Shown: positions 43,902-52,382, counted from the stretch's first letter. The stretch is DNA of 64,000 nt from Sediminibacterium sp. (GCF_019264485.1 NZ_JAHVAA010000006.1:226887-290886), one strand, 5' to 3'. Translations and numbers: made by a program. The notes: generated from the letters alone by a model not told the origin.

Positions 43902-44657
43902 ATGCAGATTATTCCACTTTCAGAAGGCAGTTTTACCATCGATAAAACCAAAGTATTTGTTCCATTTGATACGGAGAAGGAAGAACTGAACAGCCGCCCC
44001 ACCGGCAGTCTGCTCGTAGAAATACAACCCTTTGTAGTGATCACAGAAAAAGATGTGATATTACTCGATGCCGGGCTGGGTTATAATGAAGCCGATGGAA
44101 CACCTCAATTGTACAAAAACCTGGAAAGAGCAGGTATCAACCCATCTCAGGTTACCAAGGTATTGATGAGTCATTTACATAAGGATCATGCAGGGGGTGT
44201 AACCATTGATAATACACAAACAGAGGAGCGTTTCATCAGTTTCCCCTACGCCACATATTATGTACAACAGAGAGAAATGGAATTTGCATTGGGAGTAGGC
44301 TCAGCTTCTTATATTCCGGAAGATTTTCGTTTACTTGAAGAATTTAGCCGCGTAGTGTGGCTAACAGAAGATGAAGGATTTATTGATGGCTATATCCGCT
44401 ATCAACTCACTGGCGCACATAGTAAATTTCACCAGGTATTCTGGATTGAAGAAAACGGAGAAACTGTTTTCTTTGGAGGCGACGATGCCCCTCAATTACA
44501 ACAGATGAAGAGCCGCTTTGTTGCAAAATACGATTACGATGGAAAAAAATGTATGGAACTGCGAAAGCAATGGTGGGAAGAAGGGCAATCAAAAAACTGG
44601 ACCTTTTTATTTTACCATGATATACAATCGCCCGTGTGGGGACCCCTTAAACAATGA
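43902..44657 (+). CDS. MBL-fold metallo-hydrolase
   Basis: A 251-residue cytosolic metallo-beta-lactamase-fold protein. The HxHxDH motif is VLMSHLHKDHAGG (H91, H93, D95, H96); other ligands are in QLTGAHSKFHQVFWIEENGETVFFGGDDAP and near the C-terminal LFYHDIQSPVWGP. The opening MQIIPLSEGSFTIDKTKVFVPFD and LLVEIQPFVVITEKDVILLDAGLG resemble quorum-quenching-lactonase-like and related hydrolases, but I cannot assign a substrate. It starts 9 nt after rodA and may be read with the elongasome genes. Its stop codon directly abuts the stop of the convergent Spy-like gene. Confidence 0.86.
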   Translation: MQIIPLSEGSFTIDKTKVFVPFDTEKEELNSRPTGSLLVEIQPFVVITEKDVILLDAGLGYNEADGTPQLYKNLERAGINPSQVTKVLMSHLHKDHAGGVTIDNTQTEERFISFPYATYYVQQREMEFALGVGSASYIPEDFRLLEEFSRVVWLTEDEGFIDGYIRYQLTGAHSKFHQVFWIEENGETVFFGGDDAPQLQQMKSRFVAKYDYDGKKCMELRKQWWEEGQSKNWTFLFYHDIQSPVWGPLKQ

Positions 44658-45080
44658 TCAGTCACCTGTTTTTTGGTCACGCATTTTTTTACGCATTTCC
44701 ATTCTTTGCTGAAGCTCTTTACGAACAACATTCATGAACTCCCGCTCGGCCAGTAATGCCTTATTTACACGCTCATCAGTAACAAGTATTTTCTTCAGTT
44801 CACCCTTGTATTTTTTCCGGATATTTAATACTGCTTCTTCAAAAGCAAGAATATCTTCTTTATTGTCCTGACGGGCTTTTTTTACTTCTCCTGTATAACT
44901 ATTGTACATGGGCCAGAATTTTTCCGCCTCCTCTGTAGTAAGTGAGAGGTGCCTGGTGAAATAGGCCACTTTCAGCACTTCAATATTCTGGCGCTGACCC
45001 ATCATTTTTCTTTGTGGTTCCTGTGCAGCAAGAAAAGAAACAGCAAACACTGCAATAAAAAATATGATTGTCTTTTTCAT
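44658..45080 (-). CDS. Periplasmic Spy/CpxP-like protein of the sigma operon
   Basis: A 140-residue exported helical protein with a signal peptide (MKKTIIFFIAVFAVSFLAAQ). The mature part is a chain of charged helices: LSLTTEEAEKFWPMYNSYTGEVKKARQDNKEDI, then EEAVLNIRKKYKGELKKILVTDERVNKALLAEREFMNVVRKELQQR. This is the layout of Spy/CpxP-like and related sensor proteins commonly encoded last in Bacteroidota ECF-sigma operons. I use the ATG at 45078-45080, 2 nt after the stop of the anti-sigma-like gene. It could sense envelope stress or act as a chaperone. Both are inferred from family and position. Confidence 0.8.
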   Translation of the reverse strand: MKKTIIFFIAVFAVSFLAAQEPQRKMMGQRQNIEVLKVAYFTRHLSLTTEEAEKFWPMYNSYTGEVKKARQDNKEDILAFEEAVLNIRKKYKGELKKILVTDERVNKALLAEREFMNVVRKELQQRMEMRKKMRDQKTGD

Positions 45081-45082
45081 GA

Positions 45083-45829
45083 TCAACTATTTGTATCAAC
45101 CTTTGCTTCGGCTGAAGTTTCCGCAGATTCATCCAGGTATTGTTTCAACTCATCATCACTCATAAGTTGTATATGTTCATTTACATCGGGTAATTCATCT
45201 TCCCCATACTGATCCCTTTCGCCCGATATTACTACCAGTTTTTCAGTTGTGGTAAGATAGCTATTCAATTCCTCCTCACTCAACATCGTTATTTCCTTTG
45301 ATACATCCATTTGAGCATAACTGGCGAGGGTTGCTTCATCGACAGCGTTATTATTACCTCCATTGTACAGGAAAGCCGTTGTCAGTATTATTCCTGCGAG
45401 TACTGCCGCTGCCGCATACTGCAGCCATTTCCGGGTTTTACGCACCGGCATTTTAATAACTGGTATTTCATTCACTGCCGACTGCCCCATGATAGCTTCC
45501 ATATTAAATTCGGACAATGAAATATGGCTGTAAGGCATTTCTCTGGAAACACTGTTCAGCAAAGGCGCCAGCTCATTCAGTTCCTGTTCTACCTCCTCTC
45601 TGCGAATAGCAGCCATGGTATTTCCGGCTAATTGATCAAAATAAGCACACGGCACCTGATACCCTTTGTTTTTTTCAATATTTAACCCAAGCGAAGCACT
45701 CTCCAGCAGTTTTTCGGTTGTGGCTTCAAAATAACCTGCAGGCAGTTTGTAAGGCATATGAAACGGCCATTGAGCCATTGACGGATCAATCTGTTTCAGC
45801 TCTGCTGTTATTTCTTCTCTGTAATTCAT
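45083..45829 (-). CDS. Anti-sigma-like membrane protein
   Basis: A 248-residue protein with one transmembrane helix (about residues 136-155, WLQYAAAAVLAGIILTTAFLY). The cytoplasmic N-terminal part contains two copies of a short motif, PYKLPAGYFEATTEKLL and GYQVPCAYFDQLAGNTM, known in many Bacteroidota proteins beside ECF sigma genes. The outer C-terminal part also has a duplicated motif, ITMLSEEELNSYL and IQLMSDDELKQYL. No zinc-binding anti-sigma signature (HxxxCxxC) is seen. Placed 31 nt after the sigma gene and 2 nt before the Spy-like gene, it is most likely the sigma factor's membrane-bound regulator. Confidence 0.8.
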   Translation of the reverse strand: MNYREEITAELKQIDPSMAQWPFHMPYKLPAGYFEATTEKLLESASLGLNIEKNKGYQVPCAYFDQLAGNTMAAIRREEVEQELNELAPLLNSVSREMPYSHISLSEFNMEAIMGQSAVNEIPVIKMPVRKTRKWLQYAAAAVLAGIILTTAFLYNGGNNNAVDEATLASYAQMDVSKEITMLSEEELNSYLTTTEKLVVISGERDQYGEDELPDVNEHIQLMSDDELKQYLDESAETSAEAKVDTNS

Positions 45830-45860
45830 TGTGTATTTGATTCCTCTGCTTAAGCAAGGT

Positions 45861-46406
45861 TTAATTTTCTCGTATAAATGCCTCTATTTTCCTTGCCGCA
45901 TGATGGTAACTCGCTTTCAAAGCACCCTCACTTGTATCCAACACACGGCTCATCTCTTCATATGGCATTTCATCGTAATAACGCAGGTTGAATACCACAC
46001 GCTGCTTTTCCGGTAATTGCTGAATGGCCAGTTGCAGTTTCCATTCCAAACGGTTTCCGTCGAAATTACTGTCTGCCTTTACTTTATTAGCGAGTCCTTC
46101 CCCCACTTCATCCATACTTACTGACGCTCTCCGCTTCTGTTGTTCAATAAAACTCAAACACTCATTTGTGGCTATCCTGTACATCCAGGTATACAAACGG
46201 CTGTCTTCTCTGAAATTTTCAAGCCCCTTCCAAACTTTAATAAATATATTCTGCAATACATCATTTGCATCGTCATGATCAATTACCAACCGGCGAATAT
46301 GCCAGTATAATTTCTCCTGGTATTTTTTTATGATCGCCGTAAATCCCTGCTCTTTTGTGGAAGGCTGGCGAAACTGATTCAATAATACCTGATCGTCTGA
46401 ATGCAT
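45861..46406 (-). CDS. RNA polymerase sigma factor, ECF (sigma-70 family)
   Basis: A 181-residue group 4 sigma factor. Region 2 spans about residues 25-95: IIKKYQEKLYWHIRRLVIDHDDANDVLQNIFIKVWKGLENF and YTWMYRIATNECLSFIEQQKR. Region 4 spans about 125-180: LQLAIQQLPEKQRVVFNLRYYDEMPYEEMSRVLDTSEGALKASYHHAARKIE, a helix-turn-helix for the -35 element. It is the first gene of a three-gene operon with an anti-sigma-like membrane protein and a Spy-like protein, suggesting control of an envelope response. A candidate promoter lies at 46423-46454. Confidence 0.93.
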   Translation of the reverse strand: MHSDDQVLLNQFRQPSTKEQGFTAIIKKYQEKLYWHIRRLVIDHDDANDVLQNIFIKVWKGLENFREDSRLYTWMYRIATNECLSFIEQQKRRASVSMDEVGEGLANKVKADSNFDGNRLEWKLQLAIQQLPEKQRVVFNLRYYDEMPYEEMSRVLDTSEGALKASYHHAARKIEAFIREN

Positions 46407-46422
46407 GCAGGGTTATTTTATT

Positions 46423-46454
46423 CGAATATAAAGTCCAATGCGTCTTAGACCAAG
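46423..46454 (-). promoter_or_regulatory. Candidate promoter of the sigma-factor operon
   Basis: On the minus strand: CTTG (46451-46454), 20-nt spacer, TATATTCG (46423-46430). Each box is one base off TTTG and TAnnTTTG. It looks like a housekeeping rather than an ECF promoter. Confidence 0.45.
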
Positions 46455-46580
46455 CATTTACAAAAAGGTTTAATTCCGATAACTAACATTTGTTTTACGA
46501 AAAGCCAATTTTCATTAGCATAAACAGCTACATCTGTTAGTTTAATCGGTGAAAAATGGGTAAATTGTCATCGAAATTAT

Positions 46581-49166
46581 ATGCCATCCAGTCATTATAT
46601 CAACCAGTTCAGGCGCAATGTAACAGACAAGTACACTATTTACAACAGCCTGTTTGCGGCATTACCTTTTTCAGGTATTGCCAATGTGGGAGCCCTCTTA
46701 CCCATACTTTCTCAATCCTGTCAGGACGAATACCATGCAGGAAAAGACCCGGTTCAGATTATCAATGATTTTTTTCAGCAACATACAGAAGTACGCAGTG
46801 AAAAAGATAAACTGGACCGTCTGTTTAAATTTGTTCAATACATAGAAAGACAGGTAGTACTATTTGATGCAATTGAAGATGCGGCTTTCGATACTGTAAA
46901 TAATATTCAGGGGCCCGGAAGCCTGAAAGCATTGTATAATGAAGCAGTGTTTGCCGGTAAAACACAGGCACTGAAAAACAAACTCAGAAAATTCAGGGTA
47001 AGGGTGGTGCTTACTGCTCACCCTACACAATTTTATCCAGGCAGTGTATTGGGTATTATTCATGATATGAGTGAGTCAATCGCCAAAAACGATTTTCATA
47101 CCATCAATGAATATATACAGCAATTGGGTATTACTCCTTTTTTCAACAAAAAGCAGCCTACACCTTATGATGAAGCATTGAACCTCATGTGGTACCTGGA
47201 GAATATTCTTTATCACTCTATAGGTAATATATACAATACCATTGAGCGCGACTTTTTTGAACATACTTACGAAAGTGATAACCCTTTTATTGAATTAGGT
47301 TTCTGGCCAGGTGGCGACCGTGATGGCAACCCGTTTGTAAATGCTGACGCCACCATTAAAGTAGCGGAAGCATTGAGAAGCGCCATCACCGTTTGTTATT
47401 ACCGCGATATCAGGAAACTAAAACGGAGACTTAGTTTCTCCTCTGTAGATACCCTAATTCAGGAACTGGAAGCTGTACTGTATGAAAACGTCTTCCGTCC
47501 AACCGAACAAAACAGGGTACAACTGGCCGATCTGCAGGCAAGATTAATACAGATCCGCGATCTGGTTATAGAGAAACACCATTCCCTGTTTTTACAAAGA
47601 CTGAACAGCCTTATTCATAAAGTAAAAATTTTCGGAACACATTTCGCTACTATCGATATCAGGCAAGACAGCCGGATACACACACAGGTATTACTCAACG
47701 TTCATGAAACACTGAAAAAGGAAAAAAACAGCGGTATTCTACCAGATAATTATCTCTTACTCGATGAAGCTGCCAGGATGAATATACTGGCAACATTAAA
47801 AGATAAATTAGATCCTGCTTTTTTTGAACCAGGCATTACAAGAGATACGCTTGAAAGTATTTATGCCATTCAAACCATTCAGCACAACAATGGAGAGGCC
47901 GGTTGTAACAGGTATGTAATCAGCAATTGCCAGAGTAGCGTTAATGTAATGGAAGTATATGCTTTGTTCCGTCTTTGCGGGTGGCAGCAGCAACAAATGC
48001 CCATTGACATCATTCCGTTGTTTGAAACCATTGATGATTTAAAGGAGGCTGAACAGATTATGGATCGTTTATACCAGCACCCAGTATATGCACAACACCT
48101 GGCAGGCAGAAAAATGCAACAGACCATCATGCTGGGTTTTAGTGATGGTACTAAAGACGGTGGCTACCTACAAGCAAACTGGAGTATTTATACTGCCAAA
48201 GAAAACCTCACAGCTATTTCACGCAAGTACAATATAAAAGCCCGTTTCTTCGATGGACGTGGCGGCCCGCCTTCTCGTGGTGGTGGTAAAACCAATAAGT
48301 TCTATGCCTCCATGGGTACAAATATTGAAAACGAAGACATACAATTAACGATACAGGGACAAACCATTACTTCCAATTTTGGCACCACACAATCATCACA
48401 ATATAACCTTGAGCAACTGCTGAGTGCAGGTATCAGTAATGAACTGTTTGCCGACACACGTATACAATTATCACAGCACGACCGATTTTTGCTGGAAGAA
48501 CTGGGTCGCATCAGCCATGAAACTTACCAGCAGTTTAAACAACATCCACTGTTTCTTTCATATATGCAGTTATTTAGTCCGCTTAACTATTACAGTAAAA
48601 GCAATATTGCCAGCCGGCCGGCCAAAAGAGGAAGTGGTAGTGGTTTACGTTTTGAAGACCTCCGCGCCATTCCTTTTGTAGGTAGCTGGAGCCAGTTGAA
48701 GCAGAATGTACCTGGTTTTTTTGGTGTGGGTACTGCTTTACAGCAGATGAAAGAGAAAGGTTATTGGGAAGACATAAAAGCCATGTTCCGAAATGTATTG
48801 TTCTTCCACACACTTGTTGACAATAGCATGATGAGTATGCTGAAATCTTTTTTCCCGCTTACACAATACATAAAAAATGATCCCGAATACGGTGCGGTAT
48901 GGCAACTGGTAAAAGATGAATTCGATCTTACAGAAAAACTGGTACTCGAACTGGCTGATGCCTCAATATTAATGGAAGACGATTTACCCGGTCGTGCCTC
49001 TATTCAGATGAGAGATAATATTGTACTGCCACTTCTTACCATTCAGCAATATGCTTTACACCAACTCAGAAAAAAAGCGATTGATAGTAATGAAAAAGAA
49101 GTGTATGAGAAACTGGTAACCAGAAGCATGTTTGGCATCATTAACGCTGCCCGCAACTCAGCCTGA
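46581..49166 (+). CDS. ppc: Phosphoenolpyruvate carboxylase, divergent type
   Basis: An 861-residue enzyme that makes oxaloacetate from PEP and bicarbonate. Catalytic landmarks are present: VVLTAHPTQFYPGSVL (H147), ELGFWPGGDRDGNPFVNAD, the loop FDGRGGPPSRGGGKTNKFY and GFSDGTKDGGYLQANW. Several are altered from the usual spelling: enterobacterial and plant enzymes have FHGRGGTVGRGGGP, GYSDSxKDAG and a C-terminus of (Q/R)NTG, while this one ends NAARNSA. The general acid/base histidine and arginines remain. The start at ATG 46581 gives a normal N-terminus. The gene is anaplerotic and stands alone between the sigma operon (divergent) and a glycosylase (convergent). Confidence 0.92.
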   Translation: MPSSHYINQFRRNVTDKYTIYNSLFAALPFSGIANVGALLPILSQSCQDEYHAGKDPVQIINDFFQQHTEVRSEKDKLDRLFKFVQYIERQVVLFDAIEDAAFDTVNNIQGPGSLKALYNEAVFAGKTQALKNKLRKFRVRVVLTAHPTQFYPGSVLGIIHDMSESIAKNDFHTINEYIQQLGITPFFNKKQPTPYDEALNLMWYLENILYHSIGNIYNTIERDFFEHTYESDNPFIELGFWPGGDRDGNPFVNADATIKVAEALRSAITVCYYRDIRKLKRRLSFSSVDTLIQELEAVLYENVFRPTEQNRVQLADLQARLIQIRDLVIEKHHSLFLQRLNSLIHKVKIFGTHFATIDIRQDSRIHTQVLLNVHETLKKEKNSGILPDNYLLLDEAARMNILATLKDKLDPAFFEPGITRDTLESIYAIQTIQHNNGEAGCNRYVISNCQSSVNVMEVYALFRLCGWQQQQMPIDIIPLFETIDDLKEAEQIMDRLYQHPVYAQHLAGRKMQQTIMLGFSDGTKDGGYLQANWSIYTAKENLTAISRKYNIKARFFDGRGGPPSRGGGKTNKFYASMGTNIENEDIQLTIQGQTITSNFGTTQSSQYNLEQLLSAGISNELFADTRIQLSQHDRFLLEELGRISHETYQQFKQHPLFLSYMQLFSPLNYYSKSNIASRPAKRGSGSGLRFEDLRAIPFVGSWSQLKQNVPGFFGVGTALQQMKEKGYWEDIKAMFRNVLFFHTLVDNSMMSMLKSFFPLTQYIKNDPEYGAVWQLVKDEFDLTEKLVLELADASILMEDDLPGRASIQMRDNIVLPLLTIQQYALHQLRKKAIDSNEKEVYEKLVTRSMFGIINAARNSA

Positions 49167-49168
49167 TA

Positions 49169-49236
49169 AATAATGAATAACGAATATCGAATACTCAATT
49201 TCGAAGTTGGACATTCGATATTCGTTATTCATTATT
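49169..49236. terminator. 23-bp perfect hairpin made of TAnCGAA heptads, between convergent genes
   Basis: Arms 49169-49191 and 49214-49236 are exact complements. From 49171 the words run TAATGAA, TAACGAA, TATCGAA, TACTCAA, TTTCGAA at 7-nt steps, and the right side mirrors them. It fills the 73-nt gap between ppc and the glycosylase, 3 nt after the ppc stop, so it probably ends both transcripts. Confidence 0.88.
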
Positions 49237-49239
49237 CTT

Positions 49240-49833
49240 CTACTTGTCTTTCCAGCTCCAGAGATGCAAACAGGCATAGGTTCTGTACGGGCTCCAGTTG
49301 GCAGCTATTTTGAGCATCCTGGCTTTCATTTTCTTTTTATCGGCAGCACTGATCTTATATAGTTTACACATGGCCTGCTGAATACCCAGATCATCTACTG
49401 CAAATACATCTTCCCTCCCAAGACTGAACATCAGCAACATTTCAACCGTCCATTTACCTACTCCTTTTATCTGAGTAAGTAATTCAACAATAGCTTCATT
49501 ATCCATCTTCTGCAACCTCGTATCTGTAATCTTATGATCAATACAAAACTGTGCTACATTTTGTATATAGGCTACTTTGGCATTACTCAGCCCTATACCT
49601 CGCAGTGTTTCAAAGGGAGTATCCAATACCTGTTTTGGCTTTGGTTCCTTACCATTGTACAAAGTGAGAAAGCGGTGAAAAATTACTTTGGCCACTTTTG
49701 TACTCAGTTGCTGGCTCATGATACTGGCCATCAAACGCAGTGGTATGTTTTTATGCAGCTTGAGTTCGTGTGTACTCCCATCAAGAATAGTAGCAAGTTT
49801 GATATCTTTACGCAGGTGTTTACTGTATTCCAT
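49240..49833 (-). CDS. DNA-3-methyladenine glycosylase II-like (HhH-GPD) protein
   Basis: A 197-residue base-excision repair glycosylase of the AlkA type (206 residues if the ATG at 49860 is used). Signatures are LRLMASIMSQQLSTKVAKVIFHRFL, the helix-hairpin-helix QIKGVGKWTVEMLLMFSLG, and the catalytic aspartate in DVFAVDDLGIQQAMCKLY. The C-terminal NWSPYRTYACLHLWSWKD is a frequent ending. Such enzymes remove alkylated purines. No N-terminal TBP-like domain of E. coli AlkA is present, as is usual for short bacterial forms, and there is no iron-sulfur cluster. It is divergent from mnmD. Confidence 0.9.
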   Translation of the reverse strand: MEYSKHLRKDIKLATILDGSTHELKLHKNIPLRLMASIMSQQLSTKVAKVIFHRFLTLYNGKEPKPKQVLDTPFETLRGIGLSNAKVAYIQNVAQFCIDHKITDTRLQKMDNEAIVELLTQIKGVGKWTVEMLLMFSLGREDVFAVDDLGIQQAMCKLYKISAADKKKMKARMLKIAANWSPYRTYACLHLWSWKDK

Positions 49834-49892
49834 ATACGGAAGATAAATATTCAGTTTCATTCTGAAAACTAACCTTGCTATTGATTTACCTC

Positions 49893-50561
49893 ATGGAACG
49901 ACTTCTTCAAATTACTGCAGATGGCTCTCATACTATTTCGGTACCTGCTATGGGGGTAGCTTATCATAGTAAACATGGTGCCATTGCAGAAAGCAATCAT
50001 GTTTTTATTGAAGCAGGGTTGAAATATTATGCTTCAATAAACCCCGGCAAATCAGTAGCAATACTTGAAATGGGGTTTGGTACAGGGTTAAATTGCCTGC
50101 TTGCTGCCATCTATGCAAAAAAGCAGCAACTTAATGTACGCTACCACACAATTGAGCCATTTCCATTACATACAGATGAAACAGATACATTGAATTACGG
50201 AGAGCTGTTAGCTGAAAAAGAAATATTTCAGTATATACACCAGTCTGCCTGGAATGAGGCGATACTCATTCATTCATTTTTTCATCTGCAGAAAACCCCC
50301 TCAGCCCTTCAGCATTTTTCAACTGTCGACTTATTCGATTGCATTTTCTATGATGCTTTTGCACCATCAGTACAACCGGAGTTGTGGACACCGGAAATTT
50401 TCCTGCAACTATTTTCCATGCTAAAACCAAATGGTTTTCTTGTTACCTATTGCAGCAAAACTGTTGTTCGCCGGGCCATGGAAGCTGCGGGATTAAGGGT
50501 TACCAAAATTCAGGGGCCTTTCGGGAAAAGAGAAATGGTAAGGGCTTTCAAAGACGCTTAA
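49893..50561 (+). CDS. mnmD: tRNA 5-methylaminomethyl-2-thiouridine methyltransferase, MnmD
   Basis: A 222-residue S-adenosylmethionine-dependent methyltransferase. It opens with DGSHTISVPAMGVAYHSKHGAIAESNHVFIEAGLKY, the MnmC N-domain signature, then the SAM motif ILEMGFGTGLNCLLAAIYA. The catalytic segment FDCIFYDAFAPSVQPELWTPEIF and the end FGKREMVRAFKD are also typical. It adds the last methyl group to the wobble uridine mnm5s2U in tRNA. In E. coli this domain is fused to an oxidoreductase (MnmC); here it is the stand-alone MnmD. I chose ATG 49893 over a TTG 18 nt upstream, which lies in a possible -7 box (TAACCTTG, 49870-49877). Confidence 0.93.
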   Translation: MERLLQITADGSHTISVPAMGVAYHSKHGAIAESNHVFIEAGLKYYASINPGKSVAILEMGFGTGLNCLLAAIYAKKQQLNVRYHTIEPFPLHTDETDTLNYGELLAEKEIFQYIHQSAWNEAILIHSFFHLQKTPSALQHFSTVDLFDCIFYDAFAPSVQPELWTPEIFLQLFSMLKPNGFLVTYCSKTVVRRAMEAAGLRVTKIQGPFGKREMVRAFKDA

Positions 50562-50576
50562 TTTTCAGTAGCTTTC
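50546..50576 (+). promoter_or_regulatory. Probable promoter of the SnoaL-like gene
   Basis: TTTC (50546-50549), 19-nt spacer, TAGCTTTC (50569-50576). Each is one base off consensus. It overlaps the 3' end of mnmD and predicts a leader of about 9 nt. Confidence 0.4.
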
Positions 50577-50590
50577 TGAAAATTCATAAC

Positions 50591-51013
50591 ATGAAATGGT
50601 TTACCCTGTTTTTATTCATTGGTTTTGCTCAACCCTTACATGCACAAACCGGTGATGAAAAAATAATCCATGATTTACTGGAACGACAGACCCGCGACTG
50701 GAACCGGGGCGATATCGATGCTTTTATGAAAGGTTACTGGGAAAGTGACAGCCTTATGTTTGTTGGCAAAAACGGAGCTACTTACGGGTATCAGAAAACA
50801 TTAAACAATTATAAAAAAAATTACCCCGACAGCACTTCAATGGGTAAACTCAGGTTCAATATTCTTGAAGTACGCAGGTTATCTGCCACTCATTATTTTG
50901 TTTTAGGGAAATGGATGCTTACACGGAGCATAGGTGACCTTAGTGGACACTATACCCTATTACTTAAAAAAATAAAGGGCAAATGGACCATCATTGCGGA
51001 CCATAGCAGTTGA
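50591..51013 (+). CDS. Exported SnoaL-like / DUF4440 protein
   Basis: A 140-residue protein with a signal peptide (MKWFTLFLFIGFAQPLHAQ). The mature domain follows the NTF2-like cone fold of DUF4440: IIHDLLERQTRDWNRGDIDAFMKGYWESDSLMFVGKNG, then TYGYQKTLNNYKKNYPD, RRLSATHYFVLGKW, and a closing HYTLLLKKIKGKWTIIADHSS. These are common, often of unknown function; some bind steroids or catalyse small reactions. It begins 30 nt after mnmD but has its own likely promoter. I use the ATG at 50591 because the signal peptide starts there; codons upstream overlap mnmD. Confidence 0.87.
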   Translation: MKWFTLFLFIGFAQPLHAQTGDEKIIHDLLERQTRDWNRGDIDAFMKGYWESDSLMFVGKNGATYGYQKTLNNYKKNYPDSTSMGKLRFNILEVRRLSATHYFVLGKWMLTRSIGDLSGHYTLLLKKIKGKWTIIADHSS

Positions 51014-51061
51014 TTTTTGTAATATTTCGGCAATTTCACAGACTCATTTTAAAACAGTTTT

Positions 51062-51979
51062 ATGGCACTCATCATTATCGGCATCATTGTACTGGTTATT
51101 GGTATTGTTCTCCGGAAGCAGGAAAGAGAAGAAATACAAAAGCTTGCAACAGGTGTCAGGGTACTGGCAGTTATTATCATTATTGTAGGTGTTCTTACTT
51201 CCTGCATCAAACAAATTGACGCAGGCCAGATAGGTGTAAAGAGTATGTTTGGTAAAGTATCGGATGATATTCTTACCAGCGGCTTAAATATGGTAAACCC
51301 ATTGGTTGATGTTAAAACGGTTGATATTAAAACACAGAACTATACCATGAGTGGTGTACACGATGAAGGTGATCAGGCCGGTGATGACGCCATTCGTGTG
51401 CTGACTGCCGACGGACTTGAAGTAATTATTGATTTAACCGTATTATACCGGGTAGTTGGCCAGGAAGCACCCAAAATTGTAAAGGAAACAGGGCTCGATT
51501 ATAAAGATAAAATCGTTCGCCCGCTCACCCGTACCAAGATTCGCGACAATGCAGTTTATTTTACTGCCATAGAACTTTACTCTAATAAACGCGATCAGTT
51601 TCAGAACCGCATTTTCAAAAGCATTGAAGATGATTTCAGGAAACGTGGCCTGGTACTGGAACAATTGCTGGTGCGAAACATTACTTTACCCAATAATGTA
51701 AAAACATCCATCGAAGAAAAAATCAAAGCAGAACAGGACGCACAAAAAATGGAGTTTGTGCTGCAGAAAGAAAAGCAGGAAGCCGAACGTAAACGTGTAG
51801 AAGCCCAGGGTATTGCCGACTACCAGCGAATTATGAGCAGTGGTCTTACCGATAAGCAGTTACAATATGAGCAAATACAGGTATTGAAAGGTCTGGTAAC
51901 ATCTCCCAATTCAAAGGTAATTGTAATGGGCAAAGGAAATACACCGGTAATACTGGATACCAAAGACAATAAAAACTAA
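51062..51979 (+). CDS. Prohibitin-like SPFH/band-7 domain protein
   Basis: A 305-residue membrane-anchored protein. Two hydrophobic stretches lie at about residues 2-17 and 33-50. The SPFH domain runs from about 52 to 220 (AGQIGVKSMFGKVSDDILTSGLNMVNPL, LTVLYRVVGQEAPKIVKETG, FKSIEDDFRKRGLVLEQLLVRNITLPNNV). A coiled coil follows (IEEKIKAEQDAQKMEFVLQKEKQEAERKRVEAQG), as in prohibitins. Bacterial relatives form large ring or scaffold assemblies at the inner membrane. The cysteine in LTSCIKQ sits after the second helix but the context is not a signal-peptide lipobox. It converges with a VanZ-like gene, stops 5 nt apart. Confidence 0.9.
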   Translation: MALIIIGIIVLVIGIVLRKQEREEIQKLATGVRVLAVIIIIVGVLTSCIKQIDAGQIGVKSMFGKVSDDILTSGLNMVNPLVDVKTVDIKTQNYTMSGVHDEGDQAGDDAIRVLTADGLEVIIDLTVLYRVVGQEAPKIVKETGLDYKDKIVRPLTRTKIRDNAVYFTAIELYSNKRDQFQNRIFKSIEDDFRKRGLVLEQLLVRNITLPNNVKTSIEEKIKAEQDAQKMEFVLQKEKQEAERKRVEAQGIADYQRIMSSGLTDKQLQYEQIQVLKGLVTSPNSKVIVMGKGNTPVILDTKDNKN

Positions 51980-51983
51980 TTAT

Positions 51984-52382
51984 TCAGGATGCTTGAACAG
52001 TAGCAAGTGTATAACGAGCCATCAGCCTTTTAAAATACAAGTGTCCAAGGAATACACCAATGACGGAGGAAATAATATCGAGATAATCGAATGTTCTGCC
52101 AAAAATGGGGATTAACTGCAGGTATTCATTAATGACTACCATTAATAAACCAACGCTACAGGTAACATTCAGATCAGTATCTGTCTCCAGCCTGAAAATA
52201 CGTTGAAAAAACCAGCAGGCACCAAAAGGTAGCAGAAAAGAACCTATCAGGTTGGGCGCTAACCCAACCAAAGGCTTTAGTACCGGGTCAATAAATATAA
52301 ATGGACGAAGCAGGAATTTGATGGACCATATGATGAGGGTACCAGCAATCATGATCCGCCTGGACATTTTCTTTAGGGGCAT
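51984..52382 (-). CDS. VanZ-like membrane protein
   Basis: A 132-residue protein with four hydrophobic segments. The second half, NEYLQLIPIFGRTFDYLDIISSVIGVFLGHLYF, fits the VanZ-like pattern (E-x-x-Q-x-x-x-x-x-R-x-x-D-x-x-D-x-x-x-x-x-x-G-x-x-x-G). VanZ confers low-level teicoplanin resistance in enterococci, but most family members are uncharacterised and should not be read as resistance genes. It stands alone on the minus strand, convergent with the prohibitin-like gene. The 182-nt gap upstream (52383-52564) holds a weak hairpin at 52474-52494 and nothing else I can support. Confidence 0.72.
   Translation of the reverse strand: MPLKKMSRRIMIAGTLIIWSIKFLLRPFIFIDPVLKPLVGLAPNLIGSFLLPFGACWFFQRIFRLETDTDLNVTCSVGLLMVVINEYLQLIPIFGRTFDYLDIISSVIGVFLGHLYFKRLMARYTLATVQAS

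Noticed and set aside
43902..44657. Beta-lactamase
   Set aside because: The MBL metal motif is present, but there is no signal peptide, and the sequence resembles hydrolase/lactonase-like members more than class B lactamases.
51984..52382. Glycopeptide resistance gene (VanZ)
   Set aside because: Only the broad VanZ-like membrane pattern is present; no van cluster is nearby, so resistance is not supported.
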